Assembly (NCBI RefSeq): GCF_000003605.2
Contig: NW_003143793.1
Coordinates: 450,225-469,599 of the forward strand
Origin: Saccoglossus kowalevskii
Taxonomy: Eukaryota; Hemichordata; Enteropneusta; Harrimaniidae
Length of the DNA: 19,375 bases
Direction: 5' to 3'
Shown piece after piece: positions 16,401 to 19,375 of this stretch (positions are counted from its first letter, which is position 1; each line of letters begins with the position of its first letter). The notes beneath the pieces were generated by a model. It saw nothing but the letters and a program-made list of their open reading frames with translations. It ran no database searches and was not told the origin of the DNA. A program made the translations under genes and the position numbers.

Positions 16401-18813
16401 ACTATACAAGCAGTTTAATTTAGTTGGTTGGGTGGTTTTCTTGAAACATAGTGATTATGAAATGTGAAGGAATGAGTTTGGGTTACTTGTGAATACTCAG
16501 TCCGTAATCTACAGTTCGGCGTGATATTTTGGATGCAATACAATAAATGTCAATATGGTTCACGTTCTTTACAACTTCTTAGATGGATGTGGATTTTATT
16601 TAGGTGGCATTTTTTGGTGTATATGGTGTATACAGTTTTATCAAACTCTGTATAGTGTTTGAGTACATGGGTGAAAGAGTTTGGTTGTTAACATACCACT
16701 GCGCATGATTGCTTTTGTACGTTTTTTATAATTGCTCTTTGATAAAACATGGTTTAACCTATTTACTTAGACTAGCCACAATGAACACTTCATTCTTGAA
16801 TTGGAGCATTGAGGGCATAAGTTCACAGTTCACATAGCACACGTACAAGATATATTTTATAACTTATCAGACATTGAGTTGTTTAACCCTAGAAAATCCA
16901 ACAATTTTTTACTCTAGTTTTCAATAATATGAAAATTCGAAATGTAATCATCCCTGAATTTGAGAATGTATAAATTTGAGAATGTATAAATTTGAGAATG
17001 TATAAATTTGAGAATGTATGGTAACTTTTATCTTTTGTCAGCAAACAATAGAGGGAAGCTTTTAGCAGATTTGATAATATATTCATAAGGTTTTAAAATT
17101 TAATCGTTTATGAAGTAAATAAGTGTTATAATCTGATTAAAATTGTGTATTCACTGGATTAGAGTTTAGCGCATTTAGCTGTTAGTGAAATAAGCAATAA
17201 AAAACTATTCCTAAACCGTATACAGTAATGCTCAAATCAGTAAGCATATTTAAATTCAAAAAGTCACTATAAATGATGTCATTTCAAAGCAACCCATACA
17301 AAAGCATGTACCGGTAGATGCATGGTGATTAAAAAACAACAACATTGTTATGACCATACTGAGACGATTAATTCATTTTTTCACAGATTACTGTAGAATA
17401 CTTTATTTTCGCTTGGAATTTATTTTCGCTGAAAGGATGATTCCGTGAAAATAAAATCCAGCGATTATACTTTTTTCCCTATATTTCACTTTCAACTCAT
17501 CAAAAATCAGTGAAAACAAATTTCATACAAAACACCCAAAATGCCTTTCCAACGAAAATTAATTCCAGCTAAAATTAAGTATTTTACAGTATTTAAAATC
17601 TGTTCAACTGTATGTACAGTCATTATTCTATCTTTTGGCATTTTCAATTTTTGGCACCATCCACAAAATAAAATAGTGATGATGTTTAGTGACAATTTTA
17701 CAAAATATTTGCCCTGAATTTTGGTTGGGAAAAATAAAGGGTAAAAATTGTATAAAATGCTAGTTATAAAATAATCTTTATTTATACCAGTTTGTGTTAT
17801 TGACAAATACAACTATATTACGTAGACCTCCTGAAAGAACTGTAGACGACCTGGAGATTATATATGAAGAGCTACTCCATATTAAAGCATTATCACATCT
17901 GTCAACCATGGTGAAAAGAGAACTAGCAAGTGTACTCAAGTTTGAATCACATCAGAAAGCCGGAACTGTCTGTAAGTTGAATCATAAATAACAACACGTT
18001 TAAGTCTTGAGCACCAAACTCAAATTTCATCACAAAATAAAATATGGTACATTTTTTTTCAAAATTTAAATCAAGACCACTAGAAAAATTTGTCGAAAAT
18101 TAAAAAAAAAATATTAAGAAAAGTACTTGAAAATACATAAAATGTTGCATAAAAATATTGACGGAAAAATTGATAGTGCTTAAATGGTTGATACATAATT
18201 TTTAGACAATGTACCTTTTCGCATTTTAAAATGTCATAGTAATTACAATGGGGTATTTTTAGTAACCATGTGAGTATCTGATGAGTACAGTGCGGAAACT
18301 AAGTAAAACATTATAATGATAAGCAATATGGCAAACATCTAATGTATGGTACTCCATCCTATTATGTCATGCCCTTGAGCAGCAAGCTGCTTCTGCGATG
18401 TAAACACGCATTGTTTTCGTCTATAGTAGCTGATCATTAAAATAGATTTATTATAGATTGTAGATGATACGCGACTACACAACCAATCATAGTTGTCTAT
18501 TTCATACACCCATCTACGTCATTTATACGTCATGGAAGTGTCTGTCATTATTGCATAATCTTAATACGCAATATGACGTCTATTTGCAGTGTTCAACCAA
18601 GGAGATGAAGGAAAATCCTGGTATATAATTCTACGAGGTTCCGTTAACGTGGTCATATATGGTAAAGGAGTGGTCTGTACATTACATGAAGGGGATGACT
18701 TTGGTAAACTTGCGCTAGTCAATGACGCTCCAAGAGCAGCATCAATTGTACTCCGAGAAGATAACTGTCACTTTTTACGAGTCGATAAAGACGATTTTAA
18801 CAGAATATTGAGG
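1335..18813 (+). CDS. RAPGEF4: Rap guanine nucleotide exchange factor 4-like (EPAC2) gene, internal part, seven exons
   Basis: EPAC proteins are direct cAMP sensors: cAMP binding to CNBD-B releases autoinhibition and the C-terminal CDC25-type domain loads GTP on Rap1 and Rap2 at membranes. Joining 1335-1419, 6347-6465, 12477-12539, 13337-13565, 14151-14334, 17826-17971 and 18590-18813 gives 350 codons with no stop, and all introns are GT-AG. Residues 1-10 are the tail of CNBD-A, about 11-89 a linker, about 100-190 the DEP domain, and about 228-350 CNBD-B. Blocks such as [14 protein letters not shown] and [19 protein letters not shown] match mammalian EPAC2 nearly residue for residue. A preceding CNBD-A favours EPAC2 over EPAC1. 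The start codon, most of CNBD-A and the REM, RA and catalytic regions lie outside the window. The interval is mostly intron; each exon is listed separately. Confidence 0.95.
3027..3197 (+). repeat. Dispersed repeat, family D, copy 1
   Basis: This segment matches the reverse complement of 16135-16285. Shared landmarks in order are CAGACTTTC, a stretch ending GAACTCTAATTTTG (GAACCCTAATTTTG in the other copy), and TTTTCAGTTTTTACT, then GAAAGTG at the right. Identity is moderate, so it is an old interspersed repeat. I cannot assign a class. Confidence 0.65.
3461..3662 (-). mobile_element. Short inverted-repeat element (MITE), family A copy 2
   Basis: The 202-bp element starts CTGTGAAATACTTTATTTT and ends GTATTTTACAG, with TA on both sides (3459-3460 and 3663-3664). 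The internal block GGGTGTTTTGTATGGAATTT is the reverse complement of the block in the + copies, so this one is inverted. The ends are imperfect inverted repeats of roughly 40 bp. Confidence 0.85.
4483..5135 (+). mobile_element. Broken Tigger/pogo-type DNA transposon, 5' part
   Basis: CAGTGACCCCTTGGTAAGTC at 4483 follows a TA and is typical of a Tigger/pogo terminal repeat; the CCTCGGTAAGTCG motif recurs just inside. The coding remnant begins at 4784. I could not find the matching inverted terminus downstream (GACTTACCAAGGGGTCACTG expected), so the right end seems lost or too worn to see. The right border given is only where transposase-like sequence fades. The segment is richer in GC than the intron around it. 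Confidence 0.8.
4784..5135 (+). pseudogene. Tigger-like transposase N-terminal fragment, disabled
   Basis: The start codon at 4784 opens [20 protein letters not shown], followed by [14 protein letters not shown] and [14 protein letters not shown]. This is the CENP-B-type helix-turn-helix DNA-binding region of Tigger/pogo transposases, which binds the transposon ends. The turn between VARDL and KRAKLFDN looks shortened. Near 4950 similarity moves to another frame (VWFLQERSV, then TPLSGPI and KARILAKQL), and an in-frame TAG follows SSRWF at about 5080. The DDE catalytic domain is absent. It is a dead fragment, not a gene of the host. Confidence 0.8.
5377..5677. repeat. 103-bp tandem repeat, three copies
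   Basis: The marker TCAAATTCTGTTCAAGAC begins at 5381, 5484 and 5587, giving a period of 103 bp. Each unit continues with GTCGCTAATATGAAA, CATTTGGTCTAAAATTAA and ACATAAAATTTT. Copies 1 and 2 are nearly identical; copy 3 has small deletions. A diverged single relative appears near 18035-18170. Confidence 0.9.
5969..5986. repeat. T18 homopolymer run
   Basis: There are eighteen consecutive T, preceded by GGTGGTAA and followed by GCCC. It could be the tail of an inserted minus-strand retroposed copy, but I see no recognisable body next to it. Confidence 0.9.
6347..6465 (+). CDS. RAPGEF4: RAPGEF4 exon b: extended linker between CNBD-A and DEP
   Basis: The exon lies between a pyrimidine-rich acceptor ending ATACAG at 6346 and a consensus GTAAGT donor at 6466. 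It completes the codon left by exon a (G+AA, Glu) and reads 39 further codons to end in phase 0. The segment is Ser/Pro/Arg-rich and probably disordered. It has TP and SP pairs and a basophilic RAYS motif (Ser codon 6385-6387). I recognise no homolog. Support comes from splice signals, the phase match on both sides, and codon-like composition against the AT-rich surroundings. Mammalian EPAC2 has no matching block here as I recall it. The exon is 119 nt, so skipping it alone would shift the frame. A second AG nine bases downstream (exon start 6356) is also in phase. Confidence 0.75.
7530..7603. repeat. 37-bp perfect tandem duplication
   Basis: Two adjacent identical 37-bp units each begin CAATGATTTTAAATTTTACT and end CTAAAATT. 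Their identity suggests a recent replication-slippage event. Confidence 0.9.
8064..8075. promoter_or_regulatory. 12-bp perfect palindrome containing ACGTG core
   Basis: CGTGCATGCACG is its own reverse complement, and with the preceding A it contains ACGTGC, a hypoxia-response-type core. Function is unproven; it lies 50 bp from the CTCF-like site. Confidence 0.35.
8125..8138 (+). promoter_or_regulatory. CTCF-like binding site
   Basis: CCACTAGAGGGCGT matches the core CTCF consensus CCASYAGRKGGCRS at 13 of 14 positions; only the last base differs. CTCF is present across most bilaterians, including molluscs. Occupancy cannot be judged from sequence. Confidence 0.5.
8883..9083 (+). mobile_element. 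Short inverted-repeat element (MITE), family A copy 3
   Basis: The 201-bp element starts CTGTAGAATGCTAGAATTTT and ends GTATTCCGCAG, with TA on each side (8881-8882 and 9084-9085). The internal order is TTCGCTTGGAATTTATTTTC, GTGAAAATAAAATCCAGCGA, ATCAGTGAAAATAAATTCCA, ACAAAACACCCAAAA. It has no coding capacity. Confidence 0.88.
9115..9722. repeat. Minisatellite with 61-bp unit built from ~20-bp subunits
   Basis: AACAATAAC-type unit starts fall at about 9176, 9237, 9298, 9379, 9420, 9481, 9577, 9638 and 9699. The basic 61-bp unit is AACAATAACAGATATGATAT plus TGACC, then TAACAGATATGATATTGACC, then CTCCCAATATTGCTTG. Spacings of 81 and 41 bp show gain or loss of the 20-bp subunit. The reverse strand is free of stops in several frames, which yields spurious repetitive open frames. 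Confidence 0.95.
9771..9784. repeat. (AC)7 microsatellite
   Basis: Seven AC units follow CTTCT. This is a simple repeat with no other feature attached. Confidence 0.9.
10417..10971. mobile_element. 555-bp TTAA-flanked inverted-repeat element (family B)
   Basis: TTAA stands at both borders (10413-10416 and 10972-10975). The left end GGTAGAAGCTTACTCAT is inverted at the right as ATGAGTAGGCATCTACC: 15 of 17 positions match. TTAA target duplication is the hallmark of piggyBac-type insertion. No open frame of useful length lies inside, so it would be non-autonomous. Superfamily assignment is an inference from the target site. Confidence 0.8.
11298..11326. repeat. (AAAC)n microsatellite
   Basis: About seven AAAC units follow CTGAT. 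It is a simple repeat that may vary in length. Confidence 0.85.
11599..11611 (+). promoter_or_regulatory. DR1-type nuclear receptor element
   Basis: Two perfect AGGTCA half-sites are separated by one base, the arrangement bound by HNF4, RXR and COUP-TF type receptors. The flanks extend it to three tandem GTCAAAG heptamers, so a chance simple repeat is possible. Confidence 0.4.
11769..11782 (+). promoter_or_regulatory. X-box-like (RFX) inverted repeat
   Basis: GTCACCATGGTTAC consists of two GTNRCC half-sites facing each other across AT, the layout of RFX X-boxes. It is within an intron and its use is unknown. Confidence 0.35.
12477..12539 (+). CDS. RAPGEF4: RAPGEF4 exon c: 21-codon linker exon before the DEP domain
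   Basis: The acceptor TTTTTCAG ends at 12476, and a consensus GTAAGT donor begins at 12540 after GAT. The 63-nt exon is in phase 0 at both ends and reads [21 protein letters not shown]. Its end joins directly to [10 protein letters not shown] in the next exon, as TKVPSEKILRAG does in mammalian EPAC2. The peptide itself is poorly conserved linker. Because the length is a multiple of three with symmetric phase, it could be included or skipped without changing the frame. A short inverted-repeat element begins only about 40 bp past its donor. Confidence 0.78.
12540..13336 (+). other. RAPGEF4 intron c-d
   Basis: This 797-bp intron has a GTAAGT donor. The family C inverted-repeat element fills 12583-12738; the rest is AT-rich with a T run near 13125-13135. 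I see nothing else in it. Confidence 0.9.
12583..12738. mobile_element. 156-bp TTAA-flanked MITE (family C) next to a splice donor
   Basis: TTAA lies at both borders (12579-12582 and 12739-12742). The left end AGCGGGGGAGTCGTCACC and the right end GGTGATGACCCTCCCACT are inverted copies with a few mismatches, and the similarity runs on through CTGCGCA. The element is GC-rich against its surroundings. Its left edge is about 40 bp from the exon c donor. Confidence 0.85.
13337..13565 (+). CDS. RAPGEF4: RAPGEF4 exon d: DEP domain, N-terminal two thirds
   Basis: The acceptor TTATCTTTAG ends at 13336, and the donor GTATGT starts at 13566. The exon reads 76 codons in phase 0 and leaves one base. It begins [18 protein letters not shown] and continues through [26 protein letters not shown] and [18 protein letters not shown]. 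This is the DEP domain of EPAC2 with very high identity; in mammals the matching stretches are [18 protein letters not shown] and HSRTQAVGMWQVLLEDGV. In the family, the DEP domain targets EPAC to membranes by binding phosphatidic acid and related anionic lipids, and the basic [14 protein letters not shown] stretch is kept. Codon use is visibly richer in GC than the flanking introns. Confidence 0.97.
13566..14150 (+). other. RAPGEF4 intron d-e
   Basis: This 585-bp, very AT-rich intron has a GTATGT donor and a long pyrimidine-rich 3' end. It contains two TACCGGTA palindromes (13673 and 13923). Overlapping open frames in 13809-14054 are low-complexity Ile/Tyr/Phe-rich and look like by-products of composition. 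Confidence 0.9.
14151..14334 (+). CDS. RAPGEF4: RAPGEF4 exon e: end of DEP domain and connector to CNBD-B
   Basis: The acceptor ATTATTTTCAG ends at 14150, and the donor GTGAGT starts at 14335. The first two bases complete a Val codon with the base left by exon d. It then reads 60 codons and leaves CC. The sequence includes [15 protein letters not shown], which closes the DEP fold (family: [11 protein letters not shown]), then [12 protein letters not shown] and [12 protein letters not shown] (family: KKECDEELQDTM and [12 protein letters not shown]). The stretch between FRED and EKKEC is the variable loop after the DEP domain. Phase and sequence both fix the junction with the next exon at [11 protein letters not shown]. 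Confidence 0.97.
15358..15800. repeat. Decayed ~150-bp tandem repeat, about three units
   Basis: Units start near 15358, 15505 and 15663. Each has TCAATTGCTTTGATACTTGG or a variant, then TACCTTGGGTGGACTTCTAT or a variant, then a T-rich stretch. Unit 3 ends in a distinct tail with AAGGCTCTGCTGAAACAGCG and CAGCTCACTTG. The wording resembles interspersed repeats I have seen in mollusc genomes; I cannot name the family. Confidence 0.75.
16135..16285 (-). repeat. Dispersed repeat, family D, copy 2
   Basis: The reverse complement carries the same ordered landmarks as 3027-3197: CAGACTTTC, GAACCCTAATTTTG, TTTTCAGTTTTTACT and GGAAAGTG. It adds a short TATATA stretch. The two arms are 13 kb apart in opposite orientation. 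Confidence 0.65.
16958..17019. repeat. 16-bp tandem repeat, four units
   Basis: ATTTGAGAATGTATAA repeats at 16958, 16974, 16990 and 17006, the last unit slightly short. Units are essentially identical. Confidence 0.93.
17391..17589 (+). mobile_element. Short inverted-repeat element (MITE), family A copy 4, best preserved
   Basis: The 199-bp element is bounded by TA (17389-17390 and 17590-17591). The left end CTGTAGAATACTTTATTTTC and right end inverted AAAATTAAGTATTTTACAG pair over about 40 bp. TA targets fit Tc1/mariner-type mobilisation. It lies about 240 bp before exon f. Confidence 0.9.
17826..17971 (+). CDS. RAPGEF4: RAPGEF4 exon f: helical start of CNBD-B
   Basis: The acceptor ends TACGTAG at 17825 and has a weak pyrimidine tract. 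A consensus GTAAGT donor begins at 17972. The first base completes a Pro codon (CC+A). It then reads 48 codons and leaves one T. The peptide runs [40 protein letters not shown] and SHQKAGTV. It is nearly identical to the EPAC2 segment leading into CNBD-B, where these helices pack against the cAMP-binding beta barrel. Conservation through [18 protein letters not shown] makes the call secure despite the modest acceptor. Confidence 0.97.
18035..18170. repeat. Diverged single relative of the 103-bp repeat unit
   Basis: The shared order is a T-run, TTCAAAATTTAAATCAAGACC, then GTCGAAAATTAA, AAATACATAAAAT and a GGAAAAATTG end. In the 5.4-kb array the counterparts are TTCAAATTCTGTTCAAGACC, GGTCTAAAATTAA, ATATACATAAAATTTT and GGGAAAAATTGG. 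Similarity is patchy and A/T-rich, so the link is tentative. Confidence 0.45.
18515..18580. promoter_or_regulatory. Cluster of three CRE-type sites
   Basis: TACGTCA occurs at 18515-18521 and 18526-18532 (TGACGTA on the minus strand), and TGACGTC at 18574-18580. These match the CREB/ATF core TGACGT. They lie just before the exon encoding the cAMP pocket. Function is unproven. Confidence 0.4.
18590..18813 (+). CDS. RAPGEF4: RAPGEF4 exon g: CNBD-B beta barrel with the cAMP phosphate-binding cassette
   Basis: The acceptor TCTATTTGCAG ends at 18589, and the donor GTGAGT starts at 18814. Two bases complete a Leu codon, then 74 codons follow and end in phase 0. It includes [34 protein letters not shown] and the phosphate-binding cassette [18 protein letters not shown]. 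The cassette Arg at 18733-18735 is the residue that grips the cyclic phosphate (EPAC2 Arg414 as I recall its numbering). The cassette has Lys (18706-18708) where PKA-type sites have Glu, a mark of EPAC2. The exon ends at [12 protein letters not shown]; the family continues DVEANTVRLKEH, which lies past the window. It is the strongest homology in the sequence. Confidence 0.98.
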
Positions 18814-18878
18814 GTGAGTTTGCACTATACACCAAAACTTACATTTATTGTATGCTACATGTAGGTCATTGAAATATT

Positions 18879-19087
18879 GCTTACTATTACTTTATTTTAA
18901 TACTTGGAATTTTTTCTCTTTTTTTTTTTTTGCTGAGCGAGTGAATTAGTGAAAATAAAAAATACAATTTCTCCTATATTTTACATTAAAATCATCAAAC
19001 ATCAGTGAAAATAAACTTCATACAAAGCCAACATTTTTTTTTCAGGGTAAATTAATTTCACTAAAATAAAGTACTAGTATTTTAACA
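18879..19087 (+). mobile_element. Short inverted-repeat element (MITE), family A copy 5, degraded
   Basis: Recognisable parts are ACTTTATTTTAATACTTGGA, TCCTATATTTTACATT, CATCAGTGAAAATAAACTTC, ATACAAAGCC, and AAAATAAAGTACTAGTATTT at the right. The borders are too worn to fix exactly. Confidence 0.65.
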
Positions 19088-19182
19088 ATAAAATTGTGAA
19101 AATTGTGTGAAAATATTGAATTCTTTGCAGCTGACATCCTTTGTCTTAGTGTTTCGTCATCAAAGAAACAGTTTTGTTTTTT

Positions 19183-19375
19183 ATTAGTCCCCGTTCGGAC
19201 GGAGTCCGAAAACGGGGACTTATGTTTTGCCCTGTGTGCGTCCGTCCGTCCGTCCGTCCGTCCGTCCGTCCGTGATCACCTGTATCTCGAACATGCATGG
19301 ACCGATTATGTTCAAACTTCACTCATACATCACACATTATATGGGACATATGCACATGCATTTTTTTCATGATCT
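19183..19375. mobile_element. Dispersed repeat with terminal hairpin and (GTCC)n, cut by window end
   Basis: It opens with AGTCCCCGTT (19186-19195), CGGAC, a short loop, GTCCG and AACGGGGACT (19211-19220), which fold into a hairpin with a 10-bp outer and 5-bp inner stem. TATGTTTTGCCCTGTGTGC follows, then the GTCC microsatellite, then GATCACCTGTATCTCGAACA. I recall very similar sequence as an abundant interspersed repeat in molluscs. The right end lies outside the window. Confidence 0.75.
19240..19273. repeat. (GTCC)8 microsatellite inside the dispersed element
   Basis: There are eight GTCC units plus two bases. The tract is embedded at a fixed place in the element rather than free-standing. 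Confidence 0.95.

Larger units (their letters stand above)
14335..17825 (+). other. RAPGEF4 intron e-f
   Basis: This 3.5-kb intron has a GTGAGT donor and TACGTAG acceptor. It holds a decayed ~150-bp tandem repeat (15358-15800), copy 2 of dispersed family D (16135-16285), a 16-bp tandem repeat (16958-17019) and family A copy 4 (17391-17589). A G9 run sits near 14702. In 14340-15350 and 16290-16950 I see only AT-rich unique sequence. Confidence 0.9.
17972..18589 (+). other. RAPGEF4 intron f-g
   Basis: This 618-bp intron has a GTAAGT donor and TATTTGCAG acceptor. 18035-18170 is a diverged relative of the 103-bp repeat unit at 5377-5677. The last 230 bp are less AT-rich and carry three CRE-type half-sites. 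Confidence 0.9.
18814..19375 (+). other. Intron downstream of exon g (5' part)
   Basis: This begins GTGAGT after exon g and runs off the window. It holds a worn family A element (about 18879-19087) and then the GTCC element from about 19183. The next EPAC2 exon, expected to start with a DVEANTV-like peptide in phase 0, is not in the window. Confidence 0.85.

Noticed and set aside
17507-17812. 101-codon minus-strand open frame
   Set aside because: It overlaps the family A element and unique intron sequence, has no recognisable domain and no splice signals.
1-19375. tRNA, rRNA or other known structured RNA genes
   Set aside because: No B-box-like GTTCGANNC with a fitting acceptor stem and no rRNA-like stretch was seen on either strand by eye; a covariance search would settle it.
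1-19375. Viral, prophage or bacterial operon content
   Set aside because: There are no long uninterrupted frames, no operon-like spacing and no viral protein resemblance; coding is split by spliceosomal introns.

Overview
The window is AT-rich animal genomic DNA, and nearly all of it is intron. Coding sequence appears only as short exons with GT-AG borders, set among many small dispersed and tandem repeats. The repeat style suggests a lophotrochozoan, most likely a mollusc such as a bivalve: a GTCC-microsatellite element with an AGTCCCCGTT hairpin, decayed repeats of about 150 bp, and short inverted-repeat elements. That placement is an inference; no search was run.

One gene crosses the whole window on the + strand. 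It is an ortholog of RAPGEF4 (EPAC2), the cAMP-activated guanine nucleotide exchange factor for Rap GTPases. Seven consecutive coding exons can be placed: 1335-1419, 6347-6465, 12477-12539, 13337-13565, 14151-14334, 17826-17971 and 18590-18813. All junction phases agree and the exons join into 1050 nt, or 350 codons, without a stop. They encode the last residues of the first cyclic-nucleotide-binding domain (CNBD-A), a linker about 40 residues longer than I recall for mammalian EPAC2, the DEP domain, and the second domain (CNBD-B) up to the end of its core. The start codon, most of CNBD-A, and the REM, RA and CDC25-type catalytic regions lie outside the window.

Region by region. 1-1334 is intron with a (TA)n tract and a small TA-flanked element. 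1420-6346 is a large intron with two inverted-repeat or tandem families and a broken Tigger/pogo transposon. 6466-12476 is the largest intron; it has a CTCF-like site, a 61-bp minisatellite array, a 555-bp TTAA-flanked element, a DR1-like site and an X-box-like site. 12540-13336 holds a 156-bp TTAA-flanked element just behind a splice donor. 14335-17825 holds decayed tandem repeats, the inverted partner of a repeat near 3.1 kb, and another copy of the TA-flanked element. 17972-18589 carries three CRE-type half-sites. 18814-19375 ends inside the GTCC element.

No second protein-coding gene, rRNA, tRNA or CRISPR array could be supported. The most noteworthy signals are the long exon-2 linker, the EPAC-type lysine in the cAMP pocket, three families of short non-autonomous transposons, a minisatellite whose unit length changes in about 20-bp steps, an over-represented 8-bp palindrome (TACCGGTA), and a few regulatory-type motifs inside introns.
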